Assembly: GCA_030039655.1 (NCBI GenBank)
Contig: JASHVC010000463.1
Coordinates: 1 to 13,660 of the forward strand
Origin: Xanthobacteraceae bacterium
GTDB lineage: Bacteria > Pseudomonadota > Alphaproteobacteria > Rhizobiales > Xanthobacteraceae
Reading direction: 5' to 3'
Length of the DNA stretch: 13,660 bases
Below the pieces are notes generated by a model. It ran no database searches and was not told the origin of the DNA. It saw only the letters and a list, made by a program, of their open reading frames with translations. Shown in pieces: positions 1-6,360 of this stretch (positions are counted from its first letter, which is position 1; each line of letters starts with the position of its first letter). The translations under genes and the position numbers were made by a program.

Positions 1-2099
1 GTCAGCGTCTCGAAGGCGAGGTACGGATTAATCGCCTCGGCGCCGTAGCCGGCGAGGCAGCCGAAATGATGCACCTCGCGCGGCTCACCGGACTCGACGA
101 CTAGCCCCACCGAGGTGCGCAGGCCCTCGCGGATCAAATGATGATGCACGGCCGCGCAAGCGAGCAGAGATGGAATCTGGATGCGGTCGGCGCCGGCGCG
201 CCGGTCCGACAAGATGATGATGTTGATGCCGTCGCGCACGGCGCCATCGGCCTGAGCGCACAAGCCGTCGAGCGCGGCCTTCATCCCCGCGGCGCCCGCA
301 TCGGCCGGCCAGGTCGTGTCGAGGGTAAGCGACTTGAAGTGAGACTCAGCGACCTTTGAGATCGATCGGATTTTTTCCAGATCGGCGTTGGTCAAAATCG
401 GCTGGTGGACTTCGAGCCGCTTGGTCTTCGACATGCCTTCGAGGTCGAAAAGGTTCGGCCGCGGCCCGATGATCGAGACCAGGCTCATCACCAGTTCTTC
501 GCGGATCGGGTCAATCGGCGGATTAGTGACCTGGGCGAAGTTCTGCTTGAAGTAGGTGAACAGCAGCTTCGGCCGCTCGGACAACGCCGAAATCGGCGTG
601 TCGTTGCCCATGGAGCCGACCGCCTCTTCGCCGGTCGTGGCCATCGGCGTCATCAGGATTTTGAGGTCTTCCTGCGTGTAGCCGAAGGCCTGCTGGCGAT
701 CGAGCAGCGACAGATTGGAAATCGGCGCGGCGTCGGATGCTGCCGGCAACTCCTCGACCTGGATCTGCGTGCGTTCCAGCCACTCCCGGTAGGGATGGCT
801 TTTCGCCAGTGTCGATTTAAGTTCCTCATCGGGAATAAGTCGTCCCTCATCGAGGTCGACCAGCAGCATCTTGCCAGGCTGCAGCCGCCACTTCGTGGCG
901 ATTTGCTGTTCTGGAATTGGCAGCACGCCGACTTCCGACGCCATGATGATGCGGTCGTCGCGGGTGACGATATAGCGCGCAGGACGCAGGCCGTTGCGGT
1001 CGAGCGTGGCGCCGATCTGCCGTCCGTTGGTGAACGCAATTGCGGCCGGGCCATCCCATGGCTCCATCAACGCGGCATTGTATTCGTAGAACGCGCGGCG
1101 CTCCTCGTTCATGAGCGGATTGCCCGCCCATGCTTCGGGAATCATCATCATGACCGCGTGGGCGAGCGAATAGCCGCCCATGGTGAGGAATTCGAGCGCG
1201 TTGTCGAAGCAGGCCGTGTCGGACTGGCCTTCGTAGGAGATCGGCCACAGCTTGGTGATGTCGCCGCCGAATTTCGGCGATGACACCGACGCCTGCCGCG
1301 CCGCCATCCAGTTGTTGTTGCCGCGCAGCGTGTTGATCTCGCCGTTATGGGCGATCATGCGATACGGATGCGCCAGCGACCAGGTCGGGAAGGTGTTGGT
1401 GGAAAAGCGCTGGTGCACGAGTGCGAGCGCGCTCTCGAAATCGGGATCGTGCAAGTCCGGATAGTAGGTGCCGAGCTGATCGGCGAGGAACATGCCCTTG
1501 TAGATCACGGTGCGGCACGAGATCGACACCGGGTAATAGTTCGACACACGCCGCTCGCGCTTGCCGTACAAGATGCCCGAGATAGTCTTGCGTAAAATGT
1601 AGAGCCGGCGCTCGAACTCATCCTCGGTCGTGATCTTCGGGCCGCGGGCGATGAAGACCTGCTTGTGCACTGGCTCGGTCGGCTTGACGGACTCACCGAG
1701 CGTCGAATTATCGGTCGGCACATCGCGCCAGCCGAGAATCTTCATGCCTTCCTGCGCGGCGACCGCCGTGTAGGTGTCCATGATTTCCTGACGCCACGGT
1801 GCATCGTGCGGCAGGAACAGTGCGCCGACTGCGTACTCGCCGGACGCTGGCAGCTTGAAGCCGAGCGCGGCGGCCTGTTTGGCAAAAAACTTGTGCGGCG
1901 TTTGCACCAGAATGCCGGCGCCGTCGCCGGCGCGTGGATCGGCTCCGACCGCGCCACGGTGCTCGAGATTGAGCAAAATCGTCAGCGCGTCTTCGACGAT
2001 CTTGTGCGACTTGCGTCCCTTGATATCGGCAATGAATCCAACGCCGCAGGAATCTTTTTCCAGCGCCGGATCAAACAGGCCGAAACCTGACGCGTTCAT
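1..2099 (-). CDS. gltB: glutamate synthase (NADPH) large subunit, N-terminal part, cut by left edge
   Basis: Large (alpha) subunit of NADPH-dependent glutamate synthase (GOGAT), which moves the amide of glutamine onto 2-oxoglutarate to give two glutamates in the cytoplasm; it is the partner of GltD. An open frame of 699 codons is visible, starting ATG at 2099 and still open at the left edge. The family is about 1,500 residues, so roughly 45% is present. The protein starts MNASGFGLFDPALEKDSCGV. Cys18 in DSCGVGF is the expected N-terminal nucleophile of the class II glutamine amidotransferase domain, so residues 1-17 would be a short cleaved propeptide. NLEHRGAVGADPRAGDGAG follows, then HNGEINTLRGN of the amidotransferase domain. 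The end of the visible part, CLAGYGAEAINPYLAFETL, belongs to the central domain. GAGG lies 6 nt before the ATG (2106-2109) and decides this start over an in-frame ATG at 2120. The FMN and 3Fe-4S regions lie outside the window. Confidence 0.96.
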   Translation of the reverse strand, partial: MNASGFGLFDPALEKDSCGVGFIADIKGRKSHKIVEDALTILLNLEHRGAVGADPRAGDGAGILVQTPHKFFAKQAAALGFKLPASGEYAVGALFLPHDAPWRQEIMDTYTAVAAQEGMKILGWRDVPTDNSTLGESVKPTEPVHKQVFIARGPKITTEDEFERRLYILRKTISGILYGKRERRVSNYYPVSISCRTVIYKGMFLADQLGTYYPDLHDPDFESALALVHQRFSTNTFPTWSLAHPYRMIAHNGEINTLRGNNNWMAARQASVSSPKFGGDITKLWPISYEGQSDTACFDNALEFLTMGGYSLAHAVMMMIPEAWAGNPLMNEERRAFYEYNAALMEPWDGPAAIAFTNGRQIGATLDRNGLRPARYIVTRDDRIIMASEVGVLPIPEQQIATKWRLQPGKMLLVDLDEGRLIPDEELKSTLAKSHPYREWLERTQIQVEELPAASDAAPISNLSLLDRQQAFGYTQEDLKILMTPMATTGEEAVGSMGNDTPISALSERPKLLFTYFKQNFAQVTNPPIDPIREELVMSLVSIIGPRPNLFDLEGMSKTKRLEVHQPILTNADLEKIRSISKVAESHFKSLTLDTTWPADAGAAGMKAALDGLCAQADGAVRDGINIIILSDRRAGADRIQIPSLLACAAVHHHLIREGLRTSVGLVVESGEPREVHHFGCLAGYGAEAINPYLAFETL

Positions 2100-2271
2100 C
2101 GTCGACCTCGCACTCCCCATCGCAGCCGGACCGCGCATCGCGGCTCCGGCGGGCAACCTGTGCCGCTTGCGCTGGCCTGTGGCTGCTTTTCGCTGCCGCG
2201 CGGTGCGCCCATGCCCACGGCCGTCGACCCCGCGCTTATCCCGACCGCGCGCTTTGAGGGGTCACGAATTG

Positions 2272-2288
2272 GGACAGCATTGCTGTCC
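2272..2288. repeat. 17-bp perfect palindrome upstream of gltB (possible operator)
   Basis: GGACAGCA (2272-2279) and TGCTGTCC (2281-2288) are perfect inverted copies around a single central T. Such short, almost loop-free symmetry is more typical of a dimeric regulator site than of an RNA hairpin. It lies 173 bp upstream of the gltB ATG. No regulator can be named from the sequence. Confidence 0.4.
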
Positions 2289-2320
2289 TATGCCAACATC
2301 GCAAATTTCAGCCACAATTA

Positions 2321-2337
2321 CAAGGGCAAAGCCCTTG
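2321..2337. repeat. 7-bp stem, 3-nt loop inverted repeat upstream of gltB
   Basis: CAAGGGC (2321-2327), loop AAA, GCCCTTG (2331-2337). It is a perfect small hairpin with no T-run on either side, so it is not a typical terminator. It could be part of a folded gltB leader. A further 6-bp hairpin, CCACTC/GAGTGG, lies at 2396-2414. Confidence 0.35.
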
Positions 2338-2554
2338 CCGTTGGCCTGACGCACGCAAAAATCCGCAGCCTTACGTACGCGGGCGGCGGCTCCAGCCACT
2401 CCCCATACGAGTGGACCACGGGACTCAAGCCCGCGCAACGACAATCGCGCTTTACAATCGGCGAAAGGCCCTTCACTGCGCGTTCGGCCTAGGGTCGGGT
2501 GTTAGACTCGCCTCTACAGATTGCGCGGCGTCTAATACCGGCTACCTTCAACCC

Positions 2555-3598
2555 GTGAATTTCGCCTCTGACAACACGGCGCCGGTCGCGCCGCAAATCC
2601 TCGACGCTATCGTTGCGGCGAACGCGGGTTATGCGCTCGGCTACGGCAACGACGATTGGACCAGGGCCGTAGAACGTCGGCTGTCGGAAATCTTCGAGCG
2701 CGAGGTCGCGGCGTTCCTGGTGCCGACAGGAACGGCCGCTAACGCGCTGGCGCTCGCGCAAGTCACGCCGCCGTGGGGCGTGGTGTTCTGTCACGTCGAT
2801 TCCCACATCGCCACCGACGAATGCGGGGCGCCGGAGTTCTTCGGCGGCGGTCTGAAGCTGGAAGGCCTTCCCGGTGACGGCGCCAAGATCGCTCCCAAAA
2901 CGCTGCAGGCGGCGCTCGCCGGTTATGGCGGCCACAGCCCGCACCAGATGGTCGCATCCGCGCTCTCCATCGCCCAGGCGAGCGAAGCTGGCACCATCTA
3001 TCGCACCAACGAGATCGCAGCGCTTTGCGAGATTGCCCATGCCCGCTCGCTCGCCGTGCACATGGACGGCGCGCGCTTTGCCAACGCGCTGGTTCGGCTG
3101 AACGCCACCCCGGCGCAGATGACATGGCAATCCGGCATCGATGCGCTGTCGTTCGGCGCCACCAAGGGTGGTGCCATGGCGGCGGAGGCGGTGATCATCT
3201 TTGATCATGCACGTGCTGGTTTTTTTGGCGAGCGGCGCAAGCGCGGCGGCCAGCTTCTCTCCAAGCACCGTTTCCTGGCCGCTCAGTTCGCCGCCTACCT
3301 TGCGGACGACCTTTGGCTCAATCTCGCGCGCCATGCCAACGCCATGGCAGATCGGCTGGCGCAAAAGCTCGCCGAAGCAGGGTTGCGGCCTGTATGGCCG
3401 GTCGAGGCCAATCTCATCTTCGTGGCGCTGCCACATGCGCTTGACGCCAAGCTCAAGGCCGCCGGCGCGAGTTATTATGTGCGCCCAAGTGGAGATCTGC
3501 GCTTGCCGGACGATCATATTCTGGCGCGCCTCGTCACTTCGTTTGCCACGCAAGCCGAAGACATCGAGCGCTTCGTGAACTTGTGCAAAAGCCGCTGA
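2555..3598 (+). CDS. ltaE: low-specificity L-threonine aldolase (PLP-dependent)
   Basis: Pyridoxal-phosphate enzyme of the beta-eliminating lyase / threonine aldolase family that splits L-threonine or L-allo-threonine into glycine and acetaldehyde. The GTG at 2555 gives 347 residues, the usual family length, and a start (VNFASDNTAP) matching the conserved N-terminal SDN motif of the family. The 48 codons upstream back to an ATG at 2411 look non-coding. Visible landmarks are the VPTGTAAN loop at 56-63, His84 in VDSHIATDECGA (the residue that stacks on PLP), HMDGARF at 169-175 with the PLP-binding Asp171, and Lys204 in SFGATKGGAM as the Schiff-base lysine. The C-terminal small domain ends VRPSGDLRLP...RLVTSFAT. 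No Shine-Dalgarno sequence is visible before the GTG, so translation may be weak or near-leaderless. It is divergent from gltB with no operon partner. The symbol could equally be ltaA or glyI in other annotations. Confidence 0.93.
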   Translation: MNFASDNTAPVAPQILDAIVAANAGYALGYGNDDWTRAVERRLSEIFEREVAAFLVPTGTAANALALAQVTPPWGVVFCHVDSHIATDECGAPEFFGGGLKLEGLPGDGAKIAPKTLQAALAGYGGHSPHQMVASALSIAQASEAGTIYRTNEIAALCEIAHARSLAVHMDGARFANALVRLNATPAQMTWQSGIDALSFGATKGGAMAAEAVIIFDHARAGFFGERRKRGGQLLSKHRFLAAQFAAYLADDLWLNLARHANAMADRLAQKLAEAGLRPVWPVEANLIFVALPHALDAKLKAAGASYYVRPSGDLRLPDDHILARLVTSFATQAEDIERFVNLCKSR

Positions 3599-3652
3599 TC
3601 TGTCCGTTGCCGTGCCGGCTTGGTGGTAAGCTGCAACGCACCAAAAAGCGGT

Positions 3653-3666
3653 GACTCGCCGGAGTC
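3653..3666 (+). other. small inverted repeat after the aldolase gene
   Basis: GACTC-GCCG-GAGTC, a 5-bp stem with a 4-nt loop, lies in the 98-bp gap between the aldolase stop and the next ATG. There is no T-run, so its role as a terminator is doubtful. The next gene has its own GGGGAG ribosome binding site 1-6 nt before ATG 3697. Confidence 0.2.
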
Positions 3667-3696
3667 GGGGACTCAGGCGTCGGCAAGGCGGGGAGC

Positions 3697-4524
3697 ATGA
3701 AACCTGCGCGGTTCGCCACTTGTTTGGTGGCGTTGCTGTGCGCCGCGTGCGCCGCGCAGGCCGTTGCGCCGCGCACTGCCGACGTTCTCAAAGTCTATGA
3801 AGAGCCCGCCGGTTATTATCCCGGCGTCGAGCGCGCGATTTCCGTGACTCCGGAGTTGAGTGCATGGTTGCAAAAGAATCAGCTGCGCATCGACATCGTT
3901 CAAAACCGCATTGCGGCGATCAGAGGGGGCAAATTGGCTCCCGCCTGCATTGGCGAGGATCAGTACACTTGCGTCGCTTCCCTGGCGCAGCAGTTTGCCA
4001 TTGCCGATTCGTATTCGGGCAACAACAGCGTTGTCGACGAAACGACCTATGACGTGAACGGCAAGCCGGTGAACACCGGCAAATTCGAGTTCGTCGGCTA
4101 CGTTCCGAAACCCAAGCCCGATAACGGCAGCGCGCCACCGGCGGTGCCAACGAAGTTCGCCATGTCCGTCGGCCGCGACGGCTTGGTGTCATCGCTTGCG
4201 GCGCATCTGCTCAGCGATCCGACCTTTGCGCACACCCAGGACGAGTATGACGCAACGGAAGCCTACGAGACGATCGCGGCGGTATCGGCGCAGCAGTGCC
4301 CGACCCTCAGTAGAGCCGAAGTCGACAAGTGGATCGAAAATACGATCAAGCCGAATTCAAAGGCGTACCATGAGCGCATCCGGCGCGGCTCCGCCGAAGC
4401 CGAAATCTCAAAGAAGACCGCATTCTGCGGCCGAAACTTCCGCTTCAATTCGGTTTGGGCAAGCCAGACCTACAACCAGTACCGCCGGGACGTTACCGGC
4501 GGTATGGCGATTTTGGTGGAATGA
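3697..4524 (+). CDS. exported protein of unknown function, four cysteines
   Basis: I do not recognise this family. It has 275 residues starting at ATG 3697, directly preceded by GCGGGGAGC. Residues 1-24 look like a Sec signal peptide: a basic start (MKPAR), a hydrophobic core (CLVALLCAAC) and an AxA-type site (AQAVA). The cysteines at 15 and 18 do not form a proper lipobox because position -3 is not Leu or Val, so a periplasmic or secreted protein is more likely than a lipoprotein. The mature part has exactly four cysteines (84, 92, 201, 244), which could form two disulfides. Around 137-152 is a flexible Pro/Lys-rich linker (PKPKPDNGSAPPAVP) separating an N-terminal domain from an alpha-helical, acidic C-terminal domain. 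No catalytic motif was seen. The following exported-protein gene lies 181 bp downstream. Confidence 0.8.
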   Translation: MKPARFATCLVALLCAACAAQAVAPRTADVLKVYEEPAGYYPGVERAISVTPELSAWLQKNQLRIDIVQNRIAAIRGGKLAPACIGEDQYTCVASLAQQFAIADSYSGNNSVVDETTYDVNGKPVNTGKFEFVGYVPKPKPDNGSAPPAVPTKFAMSVGRDGLVSSLAAHLLSDPTFAHTQDEYDATEAYETIAAVSAQQCPTLSRAEVDKWIENTIKPNSKAYHERIRRGSAEAEISKKTAFCGRNFRFNSVWASQTYNQYRRDVTGGMAILVE

Positions 4525-4625
4525 AATGAAGGGCGTCCCCACTCATTGCCTGCGCCGACGCCTGCCAGCAGCTTCCGATGCGCGCCAGTGGGGTTCCGTG
4601 TTTATGCAGAATTTTTTTGAACAAT

Positions 4626-4662
4626 GCCAAAGCGCCGCCTCAATTCTACTGGACGCTTTGGC
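4626..4662. repeat. 9-bp perfect inverted repeat next to a TATATA box
   Basis: GCCAAAGCG (4626-4634) and CGCTTTGGC (4654-4662) are perfect inverted copies separated by 19 nt. The sequence continues into GTATATAGC (TATATA at 4664-4669), a possible -10 for the gene starting at 4706, with a weak CAATTC 17 nt further upstream. The position suggests either an operator over the -35 area or a stem-loop after the upstream gene. There is no T-run, so simple termination is less likely. Confidence 0.4.
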
Positions 4663-4705
4663 GTATATAGCGGGTAGCGTGCACGTGCGTGATGGGGAAA
4701 GGGGC

Positions 4706-5395
4706 ATGGCCGTGAGGCTGGCTGCATTCGGGACCGGCGCATTGACCGCGTCGCTGGGTGTTTCCTTAGTCCTGCTGACCGCAGCCGGGGCAGCAGCACA
4801 GGCGGTTTCATCCCAACCGAGACCCGTTACCGGCTTCGTCTCCACCTACGAAATCATACGCACGGTGCGCTCCGCCGGCTTCGATCCGCTGGTACCGCCA
4901 CTGCGTGAAGGCACCAGCTACGTGCTGCGGGCCACGGATTTTCGCGGCATCCTGATGCGCGTCGTGCTTGACGCGCGTACCGGCGCGATCCGCGACGTCA
5001 CCCGCATTGTGCCGGCGACGTCCGGTCCAATGCTGCCGCCTTCGTACGGACCGCCGCCCACCTACGGTTCGCCCTCTTATGGTTCGCCCGCCGAATTCGG
5101 TGCTCCTACGGGGATGGGGCCCGGAGGCGCGCCGGGGCAATTGTCGCAGCCGGCCATGCCGTCTGCGACGGCTCCGGCGCGCCCGCAATTTCCTCCACTG
5201 CCGCGGGCGCGGCCGACCGAACAGGCCACGCAAAAGCCTGACACGATTGCCGGCAGCTCGACCGTTGGACCCCCGCCCAGTACCGTCCAGGCTGGTGCCA
5301 AGCCTGAAGCGACCGCGGTCCCCGGCGCGGCTGCCACCGCAACCGTGCCGCCTTCGTCCGGCAAAGCGCCGCCATCTCCACCGATCAACGACTGA
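4706..5395 (+). CDS. exported protein with PepSY-like N-terminal part and Pro-rich tail
   Basis: A protein of 229 residues from ATG 4706, preceded by GGGGAAAGGGGC as ribosome binding site. The frame stays open back to 4196, but that part overlaps the previous gene and has no signal for translation. Residues 1-33 form a signal peptide (GALTASLGVSLVLLTAAGAA core, AQA cleavage site). Residues 42-103 form a compact domain: an STYEIIRTVRSAGFDPL helix, then YVLRATDFRGILMRVVLDARTG strands. This order resembles PepSY/BLUF-free hypothetical exported proteins of rhizobia, where an AGFDPL-type turn is followed by a strand ending in a D-x-x-TG-x-I turn. From about 105 to the end the chain is low-complexity Pro/Ala/Ser/Gly, including short Tyr-Gly-Ser-Pro repeats at 113-127. 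The function is unknown; a cell-envelope role is an inference. It may be co-transcribed with the upstream exported-protein gene. Confidence 0.75.
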   Translation: MAVRLAAFGTGALTASLGVSLVLLTAAGAAAQAVSSQPRPVTGFVSTYEIIRTVRSAGFDPLVPPLREGTSYVLRATDFRGILMRVVLDARTGAIRDVTRIVPATSGPMLPPSYGPPPTYGSPSYGSPAEFGAPTGMGPGGAPGQLSQPAMPSATAPARPQFPPLPRARPTEQATQKPDTIAGSSTVGPPPSTVQAGAKPEATAVPGAAATATVPPSSGKAPPSPPIND

Positions 5396-5447
5396 TCGCC
5401 TCGCGCTGATGTGGGCACCTGACGCCAGCGGTGGTGATTCCGTATCT

Positions 5448-5570
5448 GTCATGGCCGGGCTTGTCCCGGCTATCCATGTCTTTGCGCTCGCCGACTCGTG
5501 AAGACGTGGATGCCCGGCACAAGCCTGCACTCGGGCGCGCGCAAGCGCGGCTCGGGTGGCCGGGCATGAC
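5448..5570. repeat. long intergenic palindromic repeat (GTCATGGCCGGGC...GCCCGGCCATGAC type)
   Basis: GTCATGGCCGGGCTTGTCCC begins the left arm at 5448, which continues through GGCTATCCATGTCTT. After a short centre, the complementary right arm runs AAGACGTGGATGCCCGG-CACAAGCC, and the element closes at 5570 with GGCCGGGCATGAC. The right arm is interrupted by about 30 nt (CTCGGGCGCGCGCAAGCGCG and more) that can itself fold. This is the architecture of the abundant intergenic palindromes of Bradyrhizobium-like genomes. It lies between the convergent exported-protein gene (ends 5395) and hsp20 (ends 5654), a typical location. Confidence 0.8.
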
Positions 5571-5586
5571 GCGAGTATGAATCGAA

Positions 5587-5610
5587 AGCGCTCCGGGCTC
5601 CCGGAGCGCT
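5587..5610 (-). terminator. strong hairpin terminator downstream of hsp20
   Basis: AGCGCTCCGGG (5587-5597) and CCCGGAGCGCT (5600-5610) form a perfect 11-bp inverted repeat with only CT between, so the real loop is probably 4 nt. On the minus strand the stem is followed by TTTCGATT. It lies 44 bp after the hsp20 stop, as expected for that gene's terminator. On the plus strand it is followed by CCCTTT, so some bidirectional activity is possible. Confidence 0.7.
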
Positions 5611-5653
5611 CCCTTTAAGAAGTCCAGATTTCAGGAACTGCAGAAGTGGACGC

Positions 5654-6115
5654 TTACGCGGCCTGCTTCTGGTCCTCGATCACGTTGCCGTTGGCGCCGT
5701 TGATCGGAATCGAACGGGGCTTCTTGGCCTCGGGGATCTCACGCACGAGGTCGACGTGCAGGAGACCGTTCTCAAGGTTGGCGCCCTTGACCAGGACAAA
5801 GTCCGCAAGCTGGAACACGCGCTCGAAAGTTCGCGCTGCAATGCCCTGGTAGAGCATATCGGCGCGCTTCTCCTCCTCTTTGGCGCTCTTCTCGCCGCGG
5901 ATGGTCAGCGTGTTTTCCTTCGCTACGACTGTCAGTTCGGGCTCCTTGAAGCCCGCTACCGCTACGCTGACACGATAAGCGTTTTCGCCGGTCCGCTCGA
6001 TATTGTAGGGCGGGTAACCGGGGGCGGCACCGTCGATGCCCTGGTCGAGCAACGAGAACAGCCGGTCAAAGCCTACGGTGGAACGATAAAGGGGAGCTAG
6101 ATCGAAAGTTCGCAT
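5654..6115 (-). CDS. ibpA: small heat-shock protein, Hsp20/IbpA class A
   Basis: ATP-independent holdase chaperone of the Hsp20 (alpha-crystallin) family that binds unfolding proteins in the cytoplasm. It has 153 residues from ATG 6115, which has an excellent AAGGAGGA site 7 nt upstream; the open frame further upstream (to 6247) is the untranslated leader. The start MRTFDLAPLYRSTVGFDRLF is the hallmark of class A rhizobial Hsp20 and IbpA. The alpha-crystallin domain covers about 35-130 (YNIERTGENAYRVSVAVAGF; TLTIRGEK; ENGLLHVDLVREIPE), and the C-terminal I-x-I anchor is IPI at 136-138, followed by a short polar tail. It looks monocistronic: a hairpin terminator follows, and a thermosensor-like leader precedes it. 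The Hsp20 family assignment is certain; the exact symbol (ibpA or one of several hsp names) is not. Confidence 0.96.
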   Translation of the reverse strand: MRTFDLAPLYRSTVGFDRLFSLLDQGIDGAAPGYPPYNIERTGENAYRVSVAVAGFKEPELTVVAKENTLTIRGEKSAKEEEKRADMLYQGIAARTFERVFQLADFVLVKGANLENGLLHVDLVREIPEAKKPRSIPINGANGNVIEDQKQAA

Positions 6116-6201
6116 GGCATATCCTCCTTGTGAAGCGACATGCGGATGGCCTGCCCGATTTGGGCCCGGCCGGGTGACGCGCAGCTCTAGGAGCCTGCGC
6201 A
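6116..6201 (-). promoter_or_regulatory. ROSE-like RNA thermometer in the hsp20 5' leader
   Basis: The leader in front of hsp20 can fold as a chain of hairpins. Hairpin 1 (6179-6200) is GCGCAG/CTGCGC with a bulged G and an inner CTC/GAG. Hairpin 2 (6148-6171) is GGCC/GGCC enclosing GCCC-AAATC-GGGC. The last hairpin carries UCGCU (6134-6138) just before AAGGAGGAU (6121-6129). UCGCUU-CAC-AAGGA pairs as U-A, U-A, C-G, bulged G, C-G, U-A, which is the U(U/C)GCU against Shine-Dalgarno pairing with an unpaired G that defines ROSE thermometers of Bradyrhizobium hsp genes. ROSE elements block translation at normal temperature and melt on heating. The pairing was done by hand; no folding energy was calculated. 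Confidence 0.75.
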
Positions 6202-6207
6202 GTTTTG

Positions 6208-6236
6208 ATGTGGTGGCGCGCCCCCTTCGCCGCAAG
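6208..6236 (-). promoter_or_regulatory. candidate RpoH-type promoter for hsp20
   Basis: On the minus strand CCCCTTGCG (hexamer CTTGCG, 6231-6236) is followed after 17 nt by CCACAT (6208-6213). This resembles the heat-shock sigma factor pattern CCCTTGAA...CCCCAT. Transcription would start near 6201, giving a leader of about 86 nt that exactly covers the hairpins of the thermometer. A perfect TTGACA lies further upstream (6250-6255), but no -10-like hexamer follows at 16-18 nt. Confidence 0.4.
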
Positions 6237-6302
6237 GGGCCCAACACCCTGTCAATACTTGCGGATTATTGGGCCCGGGCCGGCAGCGGAGCAGCCTTGT
6301 GG

Positions 6303-6330
6303 TTGAGGACCGGTCGCGGGCTGTTATAAG
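6303..6330 (+). promoter_or_regulatory. sigma-70-like promoter for the PldB-like hydrolase gene
   Basis: TTGAGG (6303-6308), a 16-nt spacer, then TATAAG (6325-6330). The predicted start would be near 6337, leaving about 24 nt of leader to ATG 6361. The spacing and hexamers fit the housekeeping sigma factor. Confidence 0.5.
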
Positions 6331-6360
6331 CGACTGGTCTGTTGGCCACCTGCACGCTCA

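Larger units (their letters stand above)
2100..2554. other. gene-free divergent region between gltB and the aldolase gene
   Basis: There are 455 bases between the divergent gltB (minus) and threonine aldolase (plus) starts with no convincing coding sequence. The short open frames on either strand resemble nothing and do not continue into the real genes with a ribosome binding site. The region contains several small perfect inverted repeats: 2272-2288, 2321-2337 and 2396-2414. All lie on the gltB 5' side, at distances from the ATG that would fit a long leader or an operator region. No clear -35/-10 pair for gltB was found. A TAATAC hexamer at 2533-2538 could be a -10 for the aldolase gene, but no matching -35 lies at the right distance. 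Confidence 0.5.

Noticed and set aside
405..1283. Long plus-strand open frame opposite gltB
   Set aside because: It is antisense to unmistakable gltB sequence; its composition (Arg/Gly/Ala-rich, no family motif) is that of a high-GC shadow frame.
2297..2325. Possible sigma-54 promoter for gltB (GTGGCTGAAATTTGC on the minus strand)
   Set aside because: The GG and GC elements are 9 nt apart instead of 10, and sigma-54 promoters do not tolerate this spacing.
2409..2440. tRNA T-arm-like sequence on the minus strand (GGGCTTGAGTCCCGT)
   Set aside because: The loop lacks the TTC of a real T-loop, no D- or anticodon arm is found upstream, and the would-be acceptor strand has no partner.
2489..3553. 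354-codon minus-strand open frame opposite the aldolase gene
   Set aside because: The plus strand encodes a complete PLP enzyme with all key residues; the minus frame has no recognisable motif.
4196..4705. Upstream extension of the second exported-protein frame
   Set aside because: It overlaps the previous gene, and the signal peptide with its ribosome binding site starts at 4706.
6216..6240. CIRCE element at the hsp20 promoter
   Set aside because: The inverted repeat present (CCCCTT/AAGGGG) does not match the TTAGCACTC-N9-GAGTGCTAA consensus.
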